Positions 51,970-60,122 of a stretch of DNA of 64,000 nucleotides are shown here, in pieces. The stretch lies in assembly GCA_964352625.1 (NCBI GenBank), contig CAYGSD010000003.1, positions 248,001-312,000 of the forward strand. Reading direction: 5' to 3'. The notes below the pieces were generated by a model. It had not been told where the DNA came from. It saw only the letters and a program-made list of their open reading frames with translations, and made no database searches. A program made the translations under genes and the position numbers. This stretch comes from JAAEPI01 sp964352625. Lineage in GTDB: Bacteria > Bacteroidota > Bacteroidia > Cytophagales > Cyclobacteriaceae. Numbering within the stretch: the stretch's first letter is position 1; each line of letters opens with the position of its first letter.

Positions 51970-52659
51970 TTAGAGCGAACCTTCGATAATTGGATTGAAT
52001 GGATTGGAATTTTTACCTAAGACTAGTCTTAAACCAATCTGAGCGGACCAGAGGAATTTCTGAGAATCTCCTGAAGCACCCCAAGCAGATCCCATATTGG
52101 TTCGTATAAATGCGGTAGATTGATCGCCTACATTATAGCTCATGCCCGCATGAAGCAAGGTGGTCTGATTTTCAAATAGTGCTTCGGGATCAATTTCATA
52201 CAAGATCGGAAAAGTGATCCCACTTTGAATGTTGAGTTTTTCCCCTGTCGGGATGTTCACTAACAGCCCTGGTTCAAAAGAAATAGCGGTACTTCGGTAG
52301 TCCCCATTGACATTGTTGGTCTCTGATTTTGGTACCCCTTGAAATCGAATGCCCGGGTTGACGACCAGATTCAGTTGAATGCCCGCTTCTTCATTGATTC
52401 GGAAGGTCATGGGGACAGAAACAGTTGTCGAATATCCCATATCTTCAAATGTAATAGCTGAGATAAATCGGTAATTGGGCATTCCGTATTGTACTTGAAG
52501 TCCAGCTCTGAATTTTCCAGAGACTTGTTTCCGATAGGCAACCTGAAAGGCTACATCGTCTTGTTGAGAACTTCCGAAGCTTACATCTAATAGTGATTGT
52601 GCTTGTAAAGAGCTGATCAACAGCGCGCAAGTAATTGTGAGATAAATGACCTTTTTCAT
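51970..52659 (-). CDS. Outer-membrane beta-barrel-like protein
   Basis: A 229-residue exported protein with signal MKKVIYLTITCALLISSLQAQ and amphipathic strands, including GMSYNVGDQSTAFIRTNMG and the final segment IGLRLVLGKNSNPF. I use ATG 52659; ATG 52665 (two residues longer) is equally possible, while the frame to 52686 needs a TTG. An A-rich leader precedes it. No family assignment; a neighbour of a similar barrel gene. Confidence 0.55.
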   Translation of the reverse strand: MKKVIYLTITCALLISSLQAQSLLDVSFGSSQQDDVAFQVAYRKQVSGKFRAGLQVQYGMPNYRFISAITFEDMGYSTTVSVPMTFRINEEAGIQLNLVVNPGIRFQGVPKSETNNVNGDYRSTAISFEPGLLVNIPTGEKLNIQSGITFPILYEIDPEALFENQTTLLHAGMSYNVGDQSTAFIRTNMGSAWGASGDSQKFLWSAQIGLRLVLGKNSNPFNPIIEGSL

Positions 52660-52739
52660 TTGCATGTTTTTTTTGTTAATGTGCAATACAAATTTGGTCG
52701 CGTAATGGAGTGCAAAACGTACACCTAGGTTAAGAAATA

Positions 52740-53324
52740 CTAGGTGGACAATCTTTTTCGAATGCGGCTGAGTGATTGTGGTTTAATCCCTAAGAAGCTG
52801 GCTATGTAGTGTTGTGGAACTCTTTCTGATACTTTGGGTCTTGTCTTAATCAAGTCAAGGTATGCTTCTTCTGCAGTGAATAGTGATATACGATCTATTT
52901 TTCTACGTAGACCAATGAATGCATTTTCAGCCATCAGCCGCCCAAATCTCTCAAACTTTGGGATGTCTTCAAAGAGCTGGTAAAGGTCTTTGCGTGATAC
53001 CGCTAGAAGCCGGGTCTCTTCAATGGCCTGAGCACATTGGCGTGAAGGTTTTTCGGAAACAAAACTTTCCAGATCGGCATACCAGGAGCCCTCAAAAAAG
53101 AATTGCCCAGTTACCTCTTCACCTTCTACTATTTGATAGTACCGAAGTAATCCTGAGTCTACAAAGTATACCTTTCGACATACATCTCCAATGGATGAGA
53201 GCACTTCCCTTCGTTTGAGGGTAACGACTTGAAGCGTATTCGTAATCTGATCAAGTTCCTCTTCTGAGAGCTTAACAAAACTGCTAATGCTCTTTATTAA
53301 AAAATCATGACTCATGTCCATCAT
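52740..53324 (-). CDS. Crp/Fnr family transcriptional regulator
   Basis: A 194-residue regulator with a cNMP-binding jelly roll (about 20-130; RKVYFVDSGLLRYYQI, GQFFFEGSWYADLESF) and a short C-terminal helix-turn-helix (RVPQHYIASFLGIKPQSLSRIRKRL). No Fe-S cysteine cluster. The start is taken as ATG 53324; ATG 53315 (MSHDFLIK) is as likely. The gene overlaps the quinone-reductase-like gene by 20 bp, so that gene is probably its co-transcribed partner or target. Confidence 0.85.
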   Translation of the reverse strand: MMDMSHDFLIKSISSFVKLSEEELDQITNTLQVVTLKRREVLSSIGDVCRKVYFVDSGLLRYYQIVEGEEVTGQFFFEGSWYADLESFVSEKPSRQCAQAIEETRLLAVSRKDLYQLFEDIPKFERFGRLMAENAFIGLRRKIDRISLFTAEEAYLDLIKTRPKVSERVPQHYIASFLGIKPQSLSRIRKRLST

Positions 53325-54339
53325 CCATTATCAATACTATTTTACCCATTAATCCCCCTTTTTCGATCAATCGATGAGCGATTGGTGCTTCAGAGAGTTT
53401 CATTTTTTTTGCAATGATGGGTTTAAGTTGTCCATCCAAATACCAGTTGAACAGAATGTCTAGATCTTCTTTAAACCAATCGAAATGTTTTTTGTGCCAA
53501 TCCCCGATGGAATAAAAAGTAGTATTGGGCATCCAGGGTAGGAGATTCCATAGTTTTGTCCTCAAGAAATCTTTAATTAACCCAAATTTACTAGAAGCGT
53601 TATACGAACCATAGGCCACTAATATTCCTGATTTTTGGAGCACTTTTAGTGATTTAGTGAAATTCGCACCACCAAAAGGATCAAATACCGCATCTAAGCC
53701 TTCTGGCTCAAGTTGTTGGAGTTTCTGAGCAAAATCATTGCTTTTGTAATCAATAAAATGACATCCTGATTCTTTGAGCAACTCCTCTTGATTTTTGGAT
53801 GCTGTGCAATACATCTTCAAGCCTAAGGTTTTACCAACTTGTACCAGTGCAGAACCTACTGCACCACCTGCTCCATGAATGAGAACCTTATTTCCAGCTT
53901 TGACTTTTGCAGATCGAGTTAACATTTGGTATGCGGTGACATATGATAATATCAGCGAAACACCTTCAGCCGCAGGAATACTTTTCGGCACTTTCACCAA
54001 CTGATCAGATGGGAGAACCATGTACTGTGAATATGCTCCAGTTACAGTTAGAGCCGCCACCATTTCACCTTCTTCCCAACTACCAGCATATTCGCCAACT
54101 TTATCCACTAAGCCAATCATGTCATAACCTGGTGTGATCGGTGGTTGATCTCGCACATCTGGGTAGATACCTCGCCTGATCAACGTATCAGTGAAGGCGG
54201 CACTGGTTGCCAACACCTTTATTCTGACCTTATTTTTGTCTGGATCAGGCAATAAGGCAGATTCCTTAAGTGTTAGCACCTCTGGGCCTCCGAATTTTTC
54301 AATTAAAATGAACTGATACGACATGGGAGAATTTTTCAT
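53305..54339 (-). CDS. Medium-chain dehydrogenase, NADPH:quinone reductase-like
   Basis: A 344-residue zinc-independent MDR-family oxidoreductase. N-terminal GroES-like fold with IEKFGGPEVLTLKE and PPITPGYDMIGLVDKVG; NADPH-binding motif LIHGAGGAVGSALVQVGKTLG (AxxGxxG). No zinc ligands. Start: ATG 54339 (MKNSPMSYQ); ATG 54324 is an alternative. Overlaps the Crp/Fnr gene by 20 bp. Substrate unknown. Confidence 0.85.
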   Translation of the reverse strand: MKNSPMSYQFILIEKFGGPEVLTLKESALLPDPDKNKVRIKVLATSAAFTDTLIRRGIYPDVRDQPPITPGYDMIGLVDKVGEYAGSWEEGEMVAALTVTGAYSQYMVLPSDQLVKVPKSIPAAEGVSLILSYVTAYQMLTRSAKVKAGNKVLIHGAGGAVGSALVQVGKTLGLKMYCTASKNQEELLKESGCHFIDYKSNDFAQKLQQLEPEGLDAVFDPFGGANFTKSLKVLQKSGILVAYGSYNASSKFGLIKDFLRTKLWNLLPWMPNTTFYSIGDWHKKHFDWFKEDLDILFNWYLDGQLKPIIAKKMKLSEAPIAHRLIEKGGLMGKIVLIMDDGHES

Positions 54340-54421
54340 CAAAAATGCTCGAAAAGAATTTACTTTTCATTCACCCAGGTTAACAAATGAGTTGTCACAA
54401 TAAAGCCTAACATTAATGTAT

Positions 54422-54435
54422 CGCGCACGTGCGCG
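54422..54435. repeat. GC-rich 14-bp perfect palindrome, possible operator
   Basis: CGCGCACGTGCGCG is a perfect palindrome in an otherwise AT-rich 190-bp gap upstream of the quinone-reductase-like gene. The left half CGCGCAC recurs at 54493-54499. The palindrome lies 82 bp before the ATG at 54339. An operator is plausible but unproven. Confidence 0.4.
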
Positions 54436-54532
54436 TTATCTACCTTTCAAATCTAACCATTGTTCCTGTTACCCCACTATATAGATGTTAAACGCGCACT
54501 CTGCTTTTGAAATAGATAATGGAGAGTCCTAC

Positions 54533-55294
54533 TTAAAGCAAAATCTTCTGCCCATCGAATGCCAGCTTCACATTTTCTGGTAGCTGCTTTGAGACGTCTC
54601 TGTGAAGGCCCATTCTGTGCCCAATGTGCGTCAGGTAGGCCTTTTTTGGTTGTAGTCTTTCGATGACCTCCAGGGCTTGATCGAGTGTGTAATGGCTGAT
54701 GTGTTCGGTTTTTTGAAGCGCATTGATCACGACCACTTTTGAGCCCTTGATCTTTTCCATGGATTCATCAGAAATGAAATTAGCATCGGTGATGTACGTG
54801 AAGTCTTTCACTCTAAATCCATAAACAGGCATCTTGTGGTGCATCACCTCAATCGGCGTAATGGTCACACCATCAATTTCGAAGGGCTCACCAGTGATTT
54901 CGATCGTTTCAACTTGAGGAATGCCCGGGTATTTCTTCTCCACAAAAACGTATGCGAATTCGCGTTTCAGTTGGTTAAGGACTTCTTCTCGGGCATAGAT
55001 CGGCATGTCCTTTTGCTGAAGGAAATTGAAACTGCGGATGTCGTCCATTCCTGCCGTATGGTCTTTGTGTGCATGCGTGAACAGAACAGCGTCGAGCTGG
55101 GTCACCCGGTTGGTGAGCATTTGCTGTCGGAAATCAGGTCCGGTATCAATGACGAAAACCTTTTCGTTGATTTCAATTAAGGCGGAGGCTCTTAATCGCT
55201 TATCCTGAAAATCCACGGACTGACAAACTTCGCAGGTGCACCCAATGACAGGTACGCCCTGAGAGGTACCAGTACCGAGTAGGGTCACTTTCAA
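54533..55294 (-). CDS. PhnP-like MBL-fold metallo-hydrolase
   Basis: A 253-residue metallo-beta-lactamase-fold phosphodiesterase-like protein. The N-terminus KVTLLGTGTSQGVPVIGCTCEVCQS carries the Cys cluster of the PhnP/lipB-associated group; the metal motif is THAHKDHTAG, with DTGPDFR and, near the end, THIGHRMGLH. The start is TTG at 55294, overlapping the preceding stop by 4 bp (TTGA); no nearby in-frame ATG. Substrate may be a cyclic phosphodiester, which is an inference. Confidence 0.85.
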   Translation of the reverse strand: MKVTLLGTGTSQGVPVIGCTCEVCQSVDFQDKRLRASALIEINEKVFVIDTGPDFRQQMLTNRVTQLDAVLFTHAHKDHTAGMDDIRSFNFLQQKDMPIYAREEVLNQLKREFAYVFVEKKYPGIPQVETIEITGEPFEIDGVTITPIEVMHHKMPVYGFRVKDFTYITDANFISDESMEKIKGSKVVVINALQKTEHISHYTLDQALEVIERLQPKKAYLTHIGHRMGLHRDVSKQLPENVKLAFDGQKILL

Positions 55295-55566
55295 AACTGC
55301 AGCTCAGTTTGAGTGATTTCCTTGAATAATTTGGTGTTTTTCTCGCTGAACTTAGACTTGTCCAGTTCGATCGATCGGATGATTTCGATGAGGCTGTTGA
55401 TCTTGCCATCGATGGAGTAGTATTTATTGACGATGGCCACCTTGGTGTCTTTGAGAATGCAATATCCCGATTGGAAATTCCCTTTCTCATACCTGAGCAC
55501 GTAATCCGTCTCGGACATCAAGTCTTCCAACCTATTCAAAAATTGCTTGGTGTACTTAACCTGCAT
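55291..55566 (-). CDS. Small protein of unknown function
   Basis: A 91-residue soluble protein, unrecognised (MQVKYTKQFLNRLEDLMSE...). Mixed alpha/beta content, no motif, no cysteine except one in GYCILKD. It overlaps the receiver gene by 11 bp and the metallo-hydrolase by 4 bp, so it is part of the same translational unit. Its position between a receiver and a hydrolase may hint at a signalling role, without evidence. Confidence 0.65.
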   Translation of the reverse strand: MQVKYTKQFLNRLEDLMSETDYVLRYEKGNFQSGYCILKDTKVAIVNKYYSIDGKINSLIEIIRSIELDKSKFSEKNTKLFKEITQTELQF

Positions 55567-55924
55567 GCTCGATATACTTTTTTACCATGTCCAGCATCTG
55601 ATCGTAGTTCAGCGGCTTGGGTAGAAAGTCATTGATTCCCGCATCATTGAAATCCTGCATGGTGTAGTTATTTGCATTGCCAGTGATGGCAATGATGGGC
55701 ATATTTTGGTTCGATGATCGGATCTGTTTGGCGCATTGCATACCGTCCATTACAGGCATGTGAATGTCGAGTAATACGAGATCAAAGCTCTGCTCGCTTA
55801 TGGAGTCCAGGACCTCTTGTCCGTTTTTGACGGTTGCTATTTCATAGTTCTGCTGACTCAAAATTTTCTTGGTCAAGTTTTGAATAACAGAGCTGTCTTC
55901 TGCAATAAGTATTCGCTTGCTCAT
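55556..55924 (-). CDS. Stand-alone receiver-domain response regulator
   Basis: A 122-residue CheY-like single receiver. Acid pocket RILIAEDSSVIQ, phosphoacceptor Asp53 in LVLLDIHMPVMDG, Lys in FLPKPLNYDQ. No output domain. The start overlaps the hybrid-kinase stop by 4 bp, so it probably receives phosphate from that kinase or its HPt domain. Confidence 0.92.
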   Translation of the reverse strand: MSKRILIAEDSSVIQNLTKKILSQQNYEIATVKNGQEVLDSISEQSFDLVLLDIHMPVMDGMQCAKQIRSSNQNMPIIAITGNANNYTMQDFNDAGINDFLPKPLNYDQMLDMVKKYIEHAG

Positions 55925-58900
55925 TGGTCGTTAAGGATGGTTTTATAGCTGGTTCTAAAATAGCTGAGGTTTTTTTCAAGCTGCTCCTGAATATCCTCAA
56001 GCTGATCAAAGTTATTCTCTTTTAAACATTTTTCCATTTTGGCTGCCAAGTCCGCTAGTTTTTCTACACCCAAAGTACCGGCATTTCCTTTGAGGGTGTG
56101 CATATCACCTCTCAGTGAGTCAAAGTCCTTCGCCCTGATTTTGCCAGCTGCCTGTGTCACCAGTTCCGTTGCTTCTTCGTCAAACTCCGTCAGGGCACTT
56201 TCTATAAGCTCTAGTCCTCCAAACTTCCTGAGCTGGTTTACGGTATTTTGGTTGAGCACCAATCGCTCACCTTTCTCATCGAGTACCTCGGCAGTTACTT
56301 TTTTCGGCTCGTATCGGGTCCACTTCCTTACGGTCTGTATCAGCCGCTCTGCTTTGATTGGTTTGGCTAGATAATCGTCCATTCCTTGCATGAGAAATTT
56401 CTCTCGATCTTCCTCCATCGAATAAGCCGTCATGGCGATGATAGGAGGGGAGTTCTTGAGGTTGAGAGACTTGATGCGATAGGTCGCTTCCACGCCATCT
56501 ACCTCAGGCATTTGAATGTCCATGAAGACGAGATCAAACCCGCCTTTCTCCACCATTTCTATGGCTTCAAGGCCACCGGTAGCTTCCTCCACCTCACAGC
56601 CGGATTTTGTCAAAATGGTTGATGCGACTTTTCTGTTAATCTGATTATCGTCCACCAAAAGAATCCGTGGTTTGTCGATCTTCACCAAGCGCTTGATTGA
56701 CTCTTTGGGCGCTTCAACTTCTTTAGGCGCAGTGGTCTCCACAGCTTGAAAAGTAAACCAAAAGGTACTTCCCAGGCCAGGGGTGGAAACCACGCCAATA
56801 TCTCCACCAAGATTCTTTACAAGTTGTTTTGAAATAGCCAAGCCAAGACCCGTACCGCCATAGTTCTTGGAGCTGGAGCTGTCCAGCTGATTAAAACTTT
56901 GGAAGAGACGTTCTTGATCTTCTTCTGAAATGCCGATTCCCGAATCTTTGATTTGCACCTTGAATGTGAAGGTGTTCTCGTTTTTCTCCACTACGCGAAT
57001 ACTCAGGTTGATCGTGCCTTTGGTTTGGGAAAACTTCACCGCATTGGAAGTGAGGTTGGAGAGGACCTGGATGAGCCGCGTCTCGTCAATCATGACCCAT
57101 TCGGGTAATCTTTTATCCAGGTGGTAGAAGAAGGTGTTGCCACTCAAATGGGCCTGCTGAGAATATAGGTCGTACACCTTCTCAAATGTCTCGACCAGAC
57201 GAACGGGAGACTTCTTGAGCTCCATTTTTCCAGCCTCAATCTTAGAGAGATCAAGAATGTCATTTACGATAGTGAGCAACGTATCCGAGGATCGTTTGAT
57301 CGTACGCAGGTAATCGGACTGTTCCTCGCTAAGCTCGGTGGATCCCATCAGGTCGATCATTCCCACGATCCCATTCATCGGCGTTCTGATTTCATGGCTC
57401 ATATTGGCCAAAAATTGCTCCTTCACTTTGAGCGATCGCTCCGCCACGTCTTTCGCTTGTTTTAACTCCTCATTGGTCTTCTTAAGCTGGGCGATATCAC
57501 GAGCCACCCCCTCAATTTCATGAGGTTTGCCATTCTTTTCAATCAGTCGAATGTTACAAAGAATCGATGTTTTCTTCTGGTTTTTATTGATGGCCTGGGC
57601 TTCAAAATTCTGAACAAATCCATCCTTCAACATCTGACTAAAGACCTGTCGCAAACTTGATTCTGTGGAGAAGAATTGCTCAATTGGTTTGCCGATTGCG
57701 TCATCAGATGAATAGCCCAGCATGCCGAATGCCGAGGGGCTTATCATGGTGATTTTCCCGTCCATTGAGCATCGGAAATAGATGTCCTGAAACGACTCGA
57801 ATATGTTTCTGAACTTCTCTTCACTGTCTTGTAGGGCCACCTCGGCAACCTTCTTTTCTGAAATATCATTGGCAATGACGGAGACCTCTTCAATCTTTCC
57901 ATCGGAGAGAAAAATAGGGTTGATGAAAACATCTCGCCAGATGGCCGTACCGTCTTTTTTCTGATGACTATTCTGGAAGTTTAAAGTTTTGCCCTTGAAC
58001 GCTTCCTCGTATTTTTCATTCCAAAAATCAACCGACTTTTCATCGAATAATTGTTCATTGAGGTCCTTTCTACTAAGTCCAATCTGAGGATCTATGCCAT
58101 AGTACCGCTTGAATTCATCCGCATAGTTTTGATTGAATGCCGTGTATCGAAAGTTTCTATCTATCGACCAAATTTGGTGCGTGCTGCTTTCGAAAATTGC
58201 TTTGAGCCGAGCGGCTTGGTTTTCGATTTTACCCTCACTGATTTCGCGCTCCATGGCCAGACTCACCTGACTGGAAACGAAATCGATCAATTCTAGATCC
58301 TTGTTGTTGTAGGCTGCTCCATCTCGATAAGAAAACACAGACAGTACACCTGACGGCTGGCCTTCAATTTTGATAACCACGCCAAGCCAAATTTTTGGCA
58401 ATGGATCACTTAATTGAATCTTTTTCTGATCTGCAATTTTCCTAATACCGTCCTCATAGATCATGCTTGGCGAGCCACGATCTATAGTATAATTCGCTAG
58501 CAGATTCTCCACATCCTTAGTGAGCTTTTGATCGTGCTTTTCATTGATCCAGAAAGCATAATCAAACTCTTTTGTCAGTGGCTTTCTAAAGGCAATGCTG
58601 AAGTTTCTTACCTTCAGCATCTGGCTCAGCTGATTGTGAATGTTCTGGTATAGGGTTTCGAGATTTGCCGAAGTGATGGCAAGGTTGGTAATTTTATAAT
58701 AGAGGGCCTGCGCACTTTCAGCCCGGATACGCTCAGTGATGTCAAAGAATACACACCGATACTCTATGGGCTTATCTTCTTCGAAAACACACGTAAGACG
58801 ACCATTTACATAGATGTTTTTCCCGTGCTTGGAGACCAATGTGGTCTGAAATCGTTCAAGGCCGCTACCGGCGGTTATTTTCATGAGACTTTCCAGTGTC

Positions 58901-59181
58901 TCCTTTTTGTGATCGGGATGGACTACATCCACGAATCTTAAGTCGAACACCTCGTCATCGGAGTAACCCAGTTTTGTTTTCCAGGCTTCATTCACAAACT
59001 GAAATTGACCTGAGGGTTTGAAGATGGAAATTAGGTCATTTGAAGTGTCAAAAATCGACTTTAAGTCATGATTCGTTTTCTCAACAAGCCTGTAATAATC
59101 GCGATATGAACGACGTAGTTTTTCCTTTAGCTCCGTAAGCTCGGCTTGTAGTAGATTTATGTCGCTTTCTGCGATTTTCAT
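55921..59181 (-). CDS. Hybrid sensor histidine kinase (PAS-GAF-PAS-PAS-HisKA-HATPase-REC-HPt)
   Basis: A 1086-residue phosphorelay kinase. Order: coiled-coil (1-40), PAS with PAC-like segment (about 45-165), GAF-like domain (about 170-320), two further PAS domains (about 325-575), HisKA with H596 (NMSHEIRTPMNGI), HATPase_c (about 700-830), receiver with D888 (FMDIQMPEVDG), and HPt with His1028 (MHTLKGNAGTLG). No membrane helices, so cytosolic. I choose ATG 59181 (MKIAESD) because the longer frame to 59274 overlaps miaA and adds an unconserved stretch. Stop overlaps the receiver gene by 4 bp. Signal unknown. Confidence 0.92.
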   Translation of the reverse strand: MKIAESDINLLQAELTELKEKLRRSYRDYYRLVEKTNHDLKSIFDTSNDLISIFKPSGQFQFVNEAWKTKLGYSDDEVFDLRFVDVVHPDHKKETLESLMKITAGSGLERFQTTLVSKHGKNIYVNGRLTCVFEEDKPIEYRCVFFDITERIRAESAQALYYKITNLAITSANLETLYQNIHNQLSQMLKVRNFSIAFRKPLTKEFDYAFWINEKHDQKLTKDVENLLANYTIDRGSPSMIYEDGIRKIADQKKIQLSDPLPKIWLGVVIKIEGQPSGVLSVFSYRDGAAYNNKDLELIDFVSSQVSLAMEREISEGKIENQAARLKAIFESSTHQIWSIDRNFRYTAFNQNYADEFKRYYGIDPQIGLSRKDLNEQLFDEKSVDFWNEKYEEAFKGKTLNFQNSHQKKDGTAIWRDVFINPIFLSDGKIEEVSVIANDISEKKVAEVALQDSEEKFRNIFESFQDIYFRCSMDGKITMISPSAFGMLGYSSDDAIGKPIEQFFSTESSLRQVFSQMLKDGFVQNFEAQAINKNQKKTSILCNIRLIEKNGKPHEIEGVARDIAQLKKTNEELKQAKDVAERSLKVKEQFLANMSHEIRTPMNGIVGMIDLMGSTELSEEQSDYLRTIKRSSDTLLTIVNDILDLSKIEAGKMELKKSPVRLVETFEKVYDLYSQQAHLSGNTFFYHLDKRLPEWVMIDETRLIQVLSNLTSNAVKFSQTKGTINLSIRVVEKNENTFTFKVQIKDSGIGISEEDQERLFQSFNQLDSSSSKNYGGTGLGLAISKQLVKNLGGDIGVVSTPGLGSTFWFTFQAVETTAPKEVEAPKESIKRLVKIDKPRILLVDDNQINRKVASTILTKSGCEVEEATGGLEAIEMVEKGGFDLVFMDIQMPEVDGVEATYRIKSLNLKNSPPIIAMTAYSMEEDREKFLMQGMDDYLAKPIKAERLIQTVRKWTRYEPKKVTAEVLDEKGERLVLNQNTVNQLRKFGGLELIESALTEFDEEATELVTQAAGKIRAKDFDSLRGDMHTLKGNAGTLGVEKLADLAAKMEKCLKENNFDQLEDIQEQLEKNLSYFRTSYKTILNDQ

Positions 59182-59210
59182 TTCGCTAAAATTACCTATT
59201 TCCCATTCAA

Positions 59211-60122
59211 ATGAGTGCGCCTGAATCATGTTTGATAACGATCGTTGGTCCCACGGCTGTTGGCAAAACATCAAAAGCCATTGAACTCGCCCAAGCTCTG
59301 AACTCAGAAATTATCTCGGCCGATTCCAGACAGTTCTATCAGGAGATGAAAATCGGTACAGCTAAGCCCTCACCCGAAGAATTGCAAAAGGTTCGGCATC
59401 ATTTCGTGGATTCTCATTCTGTTCAGGATTTCTACTCTGCGGGTGATTTTGAAAGAGACACTCTGGCGCTTCTTAATGGTTTATTCAGAACCAATTCAAA
59501 AGTGGTAATGGTCGGAGGATCAGGCATGTATGTGAAAGCGGTTTGTGAGGGATTCGATGAAATGCCCGAGATAGATATGGCTGTTCGGAAAGAACTTAAT
59601 AAGGATTTTCTGGAAAATGGGTTAGATGAACTATTGGTGGAGTTGTGCTCAAGCGATCCTGAATTCTATGAAGTGGTAGATAAAAACAATCATCAGCGAG
59701 TGATTCGTGCGCTTGAGGTAATTCGATCCACCAATCAGCCATTTTCGAGCTTTCGAAATAATAAACCCTCGAAAAGTCGACCATTTAAGAATGTAAAAAT
59801 TGGTCTTGACTTGCCCAGAGACGAATTGTATCACCGGATTGATCATCGCATGGATCAGATGATAATCGACGGCTTGTTTGAAGAGGCTGAAGCACTCTAT
59901 GAGCACAAAACTCTCAATGCCTTACAGACGGTCGGGTACAAGGAAATATTTGGCTTTATGGATGGAGAGTACGATAAAGAAGAAGCAATCAGGTTACTAA
60001 AAAGGAATTCTCGCAGATACGCCAAAAGGCAGCTCACTTGGTTCAAAGCCGATCCTGAAATCAGGTGGTTCGATGCAAAAACAAATGTCAATGAGATTTT
60101 GATTTCTTTGCAACTCGAATGA
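59211..60122 (+). CDS. miaA: tRNA dimethylallyltransferase
   Basis: Adds the isopentenyl group to A37 of tRNAs reading UNN codons. P-loop GPTAVGKTSKA (about 12-22), then SADSRQFYQEMKIGTAKPS, the substrate-binding VVMVGGSGMYVKAVCEG and, near the end, the conserved YAKRQLTWFK. Length 303 is normal. Divergent from the hybrid kinase with only a 29-bp gap. Its stop overlaps the glycosyltransferase start (ATGA). Confidence 0.96.
   Translation: MSAPESCLITIVGPTAVGKTSKAIELAQALNSEIISADSRQFYQEMKIGTAKPSPEELQKVRHHFVDSHSVQDFYSAGDFERDTLALLNGLFRTNSKVVMVGGSGMYVKAVCEGFDEMPEIDMAVRKELNKDFLENGLDELLVELCSSDPEFYEVVDKNNHQRVIRALEVIRSTNQPFSSFRNNKPSKSRPFKNVKIGLDLPRDELYHRIDHRMDQMIIDGLFEEAEALYEHKTLNALQTVGYKEIFGFMDGEYDKEEAIRLLKRNSRRYAKRQLTWFKADPEIRWFDAKTNVNEILISLQLE

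Noticed and set aside
59182..59274. N-terminal extension of the hybrid kinase into miaA
   Set aside because: It overlaps the P-loop region of miaA on the other strand; the ATG at 59181 begins the expected coiled-coil/PAS sequence.
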